Assembly (NCBI GenBank): GCA_003116975.1
Contig: BGKB01000029.1
Coordinates: 482,487 to 546,486 of the forward strand
Direction of reading: 5' to 3'
Length of the DNA: 64,000 nt
Origin: Aurantiochytrium sp. KH105
Taxonomy: Eukaryota > Sar > Bigyra > Thraustochytrida > Thraustochytriidae
The position numbers and the translations under genes are program-made. A model generated the notes under the pieces. It ran no database searches and was not told the DNA's origin. It worked only from the letters and a program-made list of their open reading frames with translations. This document shows, one piece after another, positions 60,649 to 64,000 of the stretch (positions are counted from its first letter, which is position 1; the number at the start of each line of letters is the position of its first letter).

Positions 60649-62733
60649 ATGGCGACGCGAAGGCGCGAACGCATGCCACAGACCGGCACCACGAACCGTG
60701 CCGGAGCTGCGGTCTCGCAGCTGGCGCTGGAGCATAAAGCGCAGTTCAGGCCACATACCCGGGCCGCGACCGCGCAGGGACGCAGAGAAGAGCAAGGGCG
60801 GCGTGTGCTTGCCAAGGTTCAGTCTGCACCGGCCCTTGCTAAATTCCGCACCGCGCAAGAGATTTTGTCCAAACGACCCATGCGCCGGAAAAAGTCTCAG
60901 TACTTGCTCAATCAACGCGTAGGAACGAGTAAAGAAAAGAACCTTTCCGCGGTCGAGGCTCTCGTTGAATCGCTCTCTGCGAGCCTTCAGCAACGATATA
61001 CAGGCAAACGCTCGCTGCGCAAAGTCTTTCTTGCGTGGGATATCAATCGCGACGGCTACGTCGACCCCTTCGAGCTCAAGGCAATTTTCAACAAGTGTGG
61101 ATGCTGCATCTCTATTCCGCAGGCACAGGAGGTTTGTAGGTACTTTGGTTCCACTCGTGAGGATCGAATTCCTTATGATGGTTTCATTGACCTTATCTTT
61201 CGCGAAGACGATGAGATTGAGGCCTCGGTAGAGCGCAGCATGGTGGAGAAGCTTAGCGACCGCTTACGCGACCTCGGCATCAGCGAGGAGGAAATTAAGC
61301 GCGCCTCTGAAGACCACGGCGTCGAGATGCCTCTCGTAGAGATTGTCTTGCGTCTCAAGCAAAAATTTCAGGCCAAGCGGTCGCTTGCAGACGAATTCCG
61401 CAAGATTGACGAGAATCACGATGGAACCTTGTCGGTGCAAGAGCTGCACGACTTCATGCTCCGGCAGAACATCGAGGTGCCAAAGTCGTCTCTTGCGGAG
61501 TTGTTTCGGCGGTTCGACAAGTCTTCGGATGGCTCGATCGAATATGCGGAGTTCATCAATCTTGTATTTCCCGAGCGCGACGTGGGCGCGTACAAACGAT
61601 TGACGCCACGGCTGAACGGAGACGACGAGAGCGACGAAGAAGAGCTAGACGAAGCTGCGCGGCGTGCTCTCGCGGCTCGCGGCAGGGAAAAGGTGCGCCG
61701 TGTATCCTTTGGAAATCCAGATGTGCTTGCGGATCTCTCGGATAGTCTTGCCACTGGCGTGAAATCAGCGCTCATTACCGCTCGCATCCGGAAGGAGATC
61801 TCGCAGCGTCTCTCGGAGGATTTTGCGTCGGTTGCCAGTGCATTTGACTCAATCGATTCCAACAAGGATGGCCGCATTTCTTACGGTGAGTTCAAGGCGG
61901 CCTTGCTTGCGTTGAACCTGAACCTGAAGGAAAGCGACGCTGATATTTTCCTTCGGTACATTGACCAGGATGGAAGCGGCTACGTGGACTACGAAGAGTT
62001 CAAAGATTGCATCGAGGGCAAGTTTGGGTCGAATGAGGTCTCAGGCCTCGCGGCGGCACCTTCAGGATCCGGCGCGCACGGCGACGATGACGGGCCAATG
62101 ACGCGCATGCAACAGCAACTGCGCGAGCACCTTGCAGCAAGCCCAGACCACGAAGTCGGGAACCTTCGCACGGCGACGGCGTCGAACGTCGGTCTCGCGT
62201 TTAGCAACCGCTTGCCGAATAAAGTTGAAATGGCGCGCATTCAGACGAAGCGCAAGCTGTTTCCAGCCAAGCGACGGGCGTCCACAGCACCCGCGGGAAC
62301 CGGTGCGACGGGCCGTCGGCCTAGCTTTGATGTGTCCAGTCTCCGAGAGGCACTTCCGCAGCCGCGACGAGACAAGCACAGGCCGCAACACGATACAACC
62401 TATCTCGTACGGCCCGATCCGGCAACGCTCGCCAAGGTCGGCGTCGTCGGCAATTACACGTATGCAGGAGGCGAGAAGGCTCGCTTTCAGCCCGAAACAC
62501 AACGCCAGTTCTCGCTTTCACGAGATGCAGCATATCACCGGCAGCCCGAGCAGGTCAAGAAGCGCGAGCTATACGAGACGCGTCTCACGAAAATGCGCGA
62601 GACGATGCGTCGCTACAATGATCGTCCGTTGCCCCGAATGGAGGATCCGGACTTGCATCTCAAGACTCTACTCAAGCAGCGTCTCAATTACTACACGAGG
62701 CTCGAGAAAATTGTAGCCAAGGAGGCATTCTAG
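60649..62733 (+). CDS. Multi-EF-hand calcium-binding protein (694 aa)
   Basis: The start is the ATG at 60649 (GCGCAACCATGG, a strong context). Five canonical EF loops are visible: DINRDGYVDPFE (131), DENHDGTLSVQE (254), DKSSDGSIEYAE (290), DSNKDGRISYGE (403) and DQDGSGYVDYEE (439). A sixth, degenerate one (STREDRIPYDGF, ~167) pairs with the first, making three EF pairs. The N-terminal ~100 residues are basic. Residues ~490-600 are basic and disordered, and the C-terminal ~90 residues (from SLSRDAAYH) form a charged helical tail. There is no kinase or membrane domain, so this is a calcium sensor or scaffold; the architecture resembles flagellar and basal-body EF-hand proteins, which is inference. 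Loop residues suggest four or five functional Ca sites. Confidence 0.9.
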   Translation: MATRRRERMPQTGTTNRAGAAVSQLALEHKAQFRPHTRAATAQGRREEQGRRVLAKVQSAPALAKFRTAQEILSKRPMRRKKSQYLLNQRVGTSKEKNLSAVEALVESLSASLQQRYTGKRSLRKVFLAWDINRDGYVDPFELKAIFNKCGCCISIPQAQEVCRYFGSTREDRIPYDGFIDLIFREDDEIEASVERSMVEKLSDRLRDLGISEEEIKRASEDHGVEMPLVEIVLRLKQKFQAKRSLADEFRKIDENHDGTLSVQELHDFMLRQNIEVPKSSLAELFRRFDKSSDGSIEYAEFINLVFPERDVGAYKRLTPRLNGDDESDEEELDEAARRALAARGREKVRRVSFGNPDVLADLSDSLATGVKSALITARIRKEISQRLSEDFASVASAFDSIDSNKDGRISYGEFKAALLALNLNLKESDADIFLRYIDQDGSGYVDYEEFKDCIEGKFGSNEVSGLAAAPSGSGAHGDDDGPMTRMQQQLREHLAASPDHEVGNLRTATASNVGLAFSNRLPNKVEMARIQTKRKLFPAKRRASTAPAGTGATGRRPSFDVSSLREALPQPRRDKHRPQHDTTYLVRPDPATLAKVGVVGNYTYAGGEKARFQPETQRQFSLSRDAAYHRQPEQVKKRELYETRLTKMRETMRRYNDRPLPRMEDPDLHLKTLLKQRLNYYTRLEKIVAKEAF

Positions 62734-63486
62734 CGAGGCCGGTGTCTCTTGCGAATTTTGAATGCGTGTTATGCATGTCCAGAAAATGTCCTTTTATTGT
62801 ATGAGAACACAAGACGAAAGAGCTGAGCTGGTGGACAGTGACAAAGATGATGTTTTTGTTTTGTTTTGTTTTGTTTTGAAGTTTTGATTTGTGATTGTGT
62901 TGTGTGAGAAATTGGGTGTGTGAGGGGGATTATATATGTACGAAGTCAAGAAATTGCACGGGTCCTTGCACGCACCAAACATTAAACATGCCTTCTCAGG
63001 CGAGAAAGTGTGCTGCTGGGGTCGCAGCTTTCATTTTGAAAGAAAGAGTGGGGGATCCCGGCCCACGTTCCTCTATTTTTCGGCAGCGAAACGTTCGGCA
63101 TTGATTGGAAAGTCTCACGCAAAAAAAGAAACACAAACACTCACACACAAACACGCACGTGGCATGGCAGATGGAAGCAAGTGAAAGAAGAATTCTCGTG
63201 ATGATGAGAGTCGCAGCACAACAGCACATCTCAAGATGCGTGAAATACATTTGACCCTGACGGTAACGTTCCTGTTGGACGCGGCAGGGACCTTGTTGGG
63301 AAGGCAATAGACGCAAAAAGGAAAAGAAAAAGCGGGACACCGATCAGACGAGCGCAAAGAAAGGCATCTCAAGAAGGAAAAGGACACAATGCGGGCAACT
63401 CGACCGATCGCTCGCCCGGCGTTCCGCGTGTTTCTTTTCTTCTTCTTCCTTTTCGTTCCTCAATGCAGACAGAGCGGCCTTTTTAC
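62734..63486. other. Convergent 3' flanks of EF-hand and phosphatase genes
   Basis: AT-richer UTR-like DNA with a TTTTG pentanucleotide repeat at 62852-62879 and a CACA-rich segment near 63130-63160. No gene seen. Confidence 0.5.
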
Positions 63487-64000
63487 TCATTCCTTGGAGA
63501 CGACCATGGCCGCCACGACCGTGACATCATCGAGTTTGCCACCCTCGAACAAGTACCCGGCGTTGCGGCATTGTTCACTAAAGGGCGTGATCCCAGTAGT
63601 GTTCATCCCAACAAGGTGGGCCTCCTGACAAATGCGATCTGCTACGGAGTGAAGCCAGGGACGCAACTCTGCGTCGTGCTTGACAGAGGCAGCGGAAAAG
63701 GCGCCCTGGTCCGTGGGCAGGAGCGACTGCAGTTCGAGACTGAATCTCTTGACCAGAACGCAGAGGTTCGCGTCGGAGATATTGTCGAAGACGCCGTCCG
63801 TGGCGGCGAGGATGATATCGCCCGTCTCGAGCGGGAGCTCGTAGGTCTCTGCGCGCGAGGGCTTGTCTGGGCATCCGGGGCCGAGCTGGTCTGGGCAGTT
63901 AAAGTACTTTTGCATTTCCTGCGAGCGATACATGACGTCCCACTGGATTTCGCGGGCGCGGCGTTTCTTCTTGATGGCTTCTTGTTGGCTCGCGTTAGGG
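63487..64000 (-). CDS. PPTC7-like PP2C protein phosphatase, C-terminal part (5' end beyond window)
   Basis: The minus-strand frame is open from the window edge (through the ATG at 63933, which is internal) to a stop at 63487, giving 171 codons. The motif MYRSQEMQKYFNCPDQLG corresponds to the substrate-loop region of PPTC7/Ptc7 phosphatases. IILAATDGVFDNISD contains the metal-binding Asp of PP2C, and GGKLDDVTVVAAMV carries the terminal Asp of the family. A Lys/Arg-rich stretch (about 63945-63985) before the motif looks like a lineage insert. PP2C enzymes are Mg/Mn-dependent Ser/Thr phosphatases; PPTC7 acts in mitochondria and affects coenzyme Q proteins and mitophagy. Compartment cannot be judged here because the N-terminus is missing. 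Confidence 0.88.
   Translation of the reverse strand, partial: PNASQQEAIKKKRRAREIQWDVMYRSQEMQKYFNCPDQLGPGCPDKPSRAETYELPLETGDIILAATDGVFDNISDANLCVLVKRFSLELQSLLPTDQGAFSAASVKHDAELRPWLHSVADRICQEAHLVGMNTTGITPFSEQCRNAGYLFEGGKLDDVTVVAAMVVSKE

Overview
The window looks like compact, GC-rich nuclear DNA of a protist. Most genes are single long exons on alternating strands. The introns that can be placed have GT..AG ends (GTACGT or GTAAGT donors). Several proteins carry mitochondrial presequences, and there are no bacterial operons or Shine-Dalgarno sites. The gene mix is an ALDH12-type P5C dehydrogenase, an animal-type 3-hydroxyanthranilate dioxygenase, nuclear-encoded NDUFS7, and lineage-specific expansions. 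A thraustochytrid or other stramenopile would fit, but this is inference and not proven by the sequence.

Left part (1-10.5 kb): three paralogues of an apparently undescribed family. Each has a conserved N-terminal helical domain, membrane segments, cysteine-type leucine-rich repeats and a conserved C-terminal domain. One is cut by the window edge, one carries a probable single-base frameshift, and one is intact. Middle part (10.6-33 kb): housekeeping and regulatory genes, namely P5C dehydrogenase, a DUF2306-like membrane protein, four-exon NDUFS7, an LSD1-like amine oxidase, a nuclear-looking FRG-domain protein, an NLRC/RNH1-type LRR protein and 3-hydroxyanthranilate 3,4-dioxygenase. Two long gaps (12.3-16.1 and 17.3-21.5 kb) hold no confident gene, only repeats and weak exon-like pieces.

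Right-centre (35-54 kb): the most striking locus is a head-to-tail array of five genes of about 1000 codons. Each encodes an N-terminal membrane segment, a lipocalin-like domain, ankyrin repeats, a membrane hairpin and an ABC1/UbiB (COQ8/ADCK-type) kinase-like domain. The kinase halves of copies 2-5 are almost identical while the lipocalin halves differ, so the array is a mosaic shaped by recent duplication and gene conversion. The fusion suggests a family that recognises a hydrophobic ligand with a variable head and acts through a homogenised kinase-like body. That function is inference.

Right end (54-64 kb): a small single-span protein, a mitochondrial LEA-like protein, a two-exon helical (possibly BAR-like) protein, a multi-EF-hand protein, and the C-terminal part of a PPTC7-like PP2C phosphatase running off the right edge.
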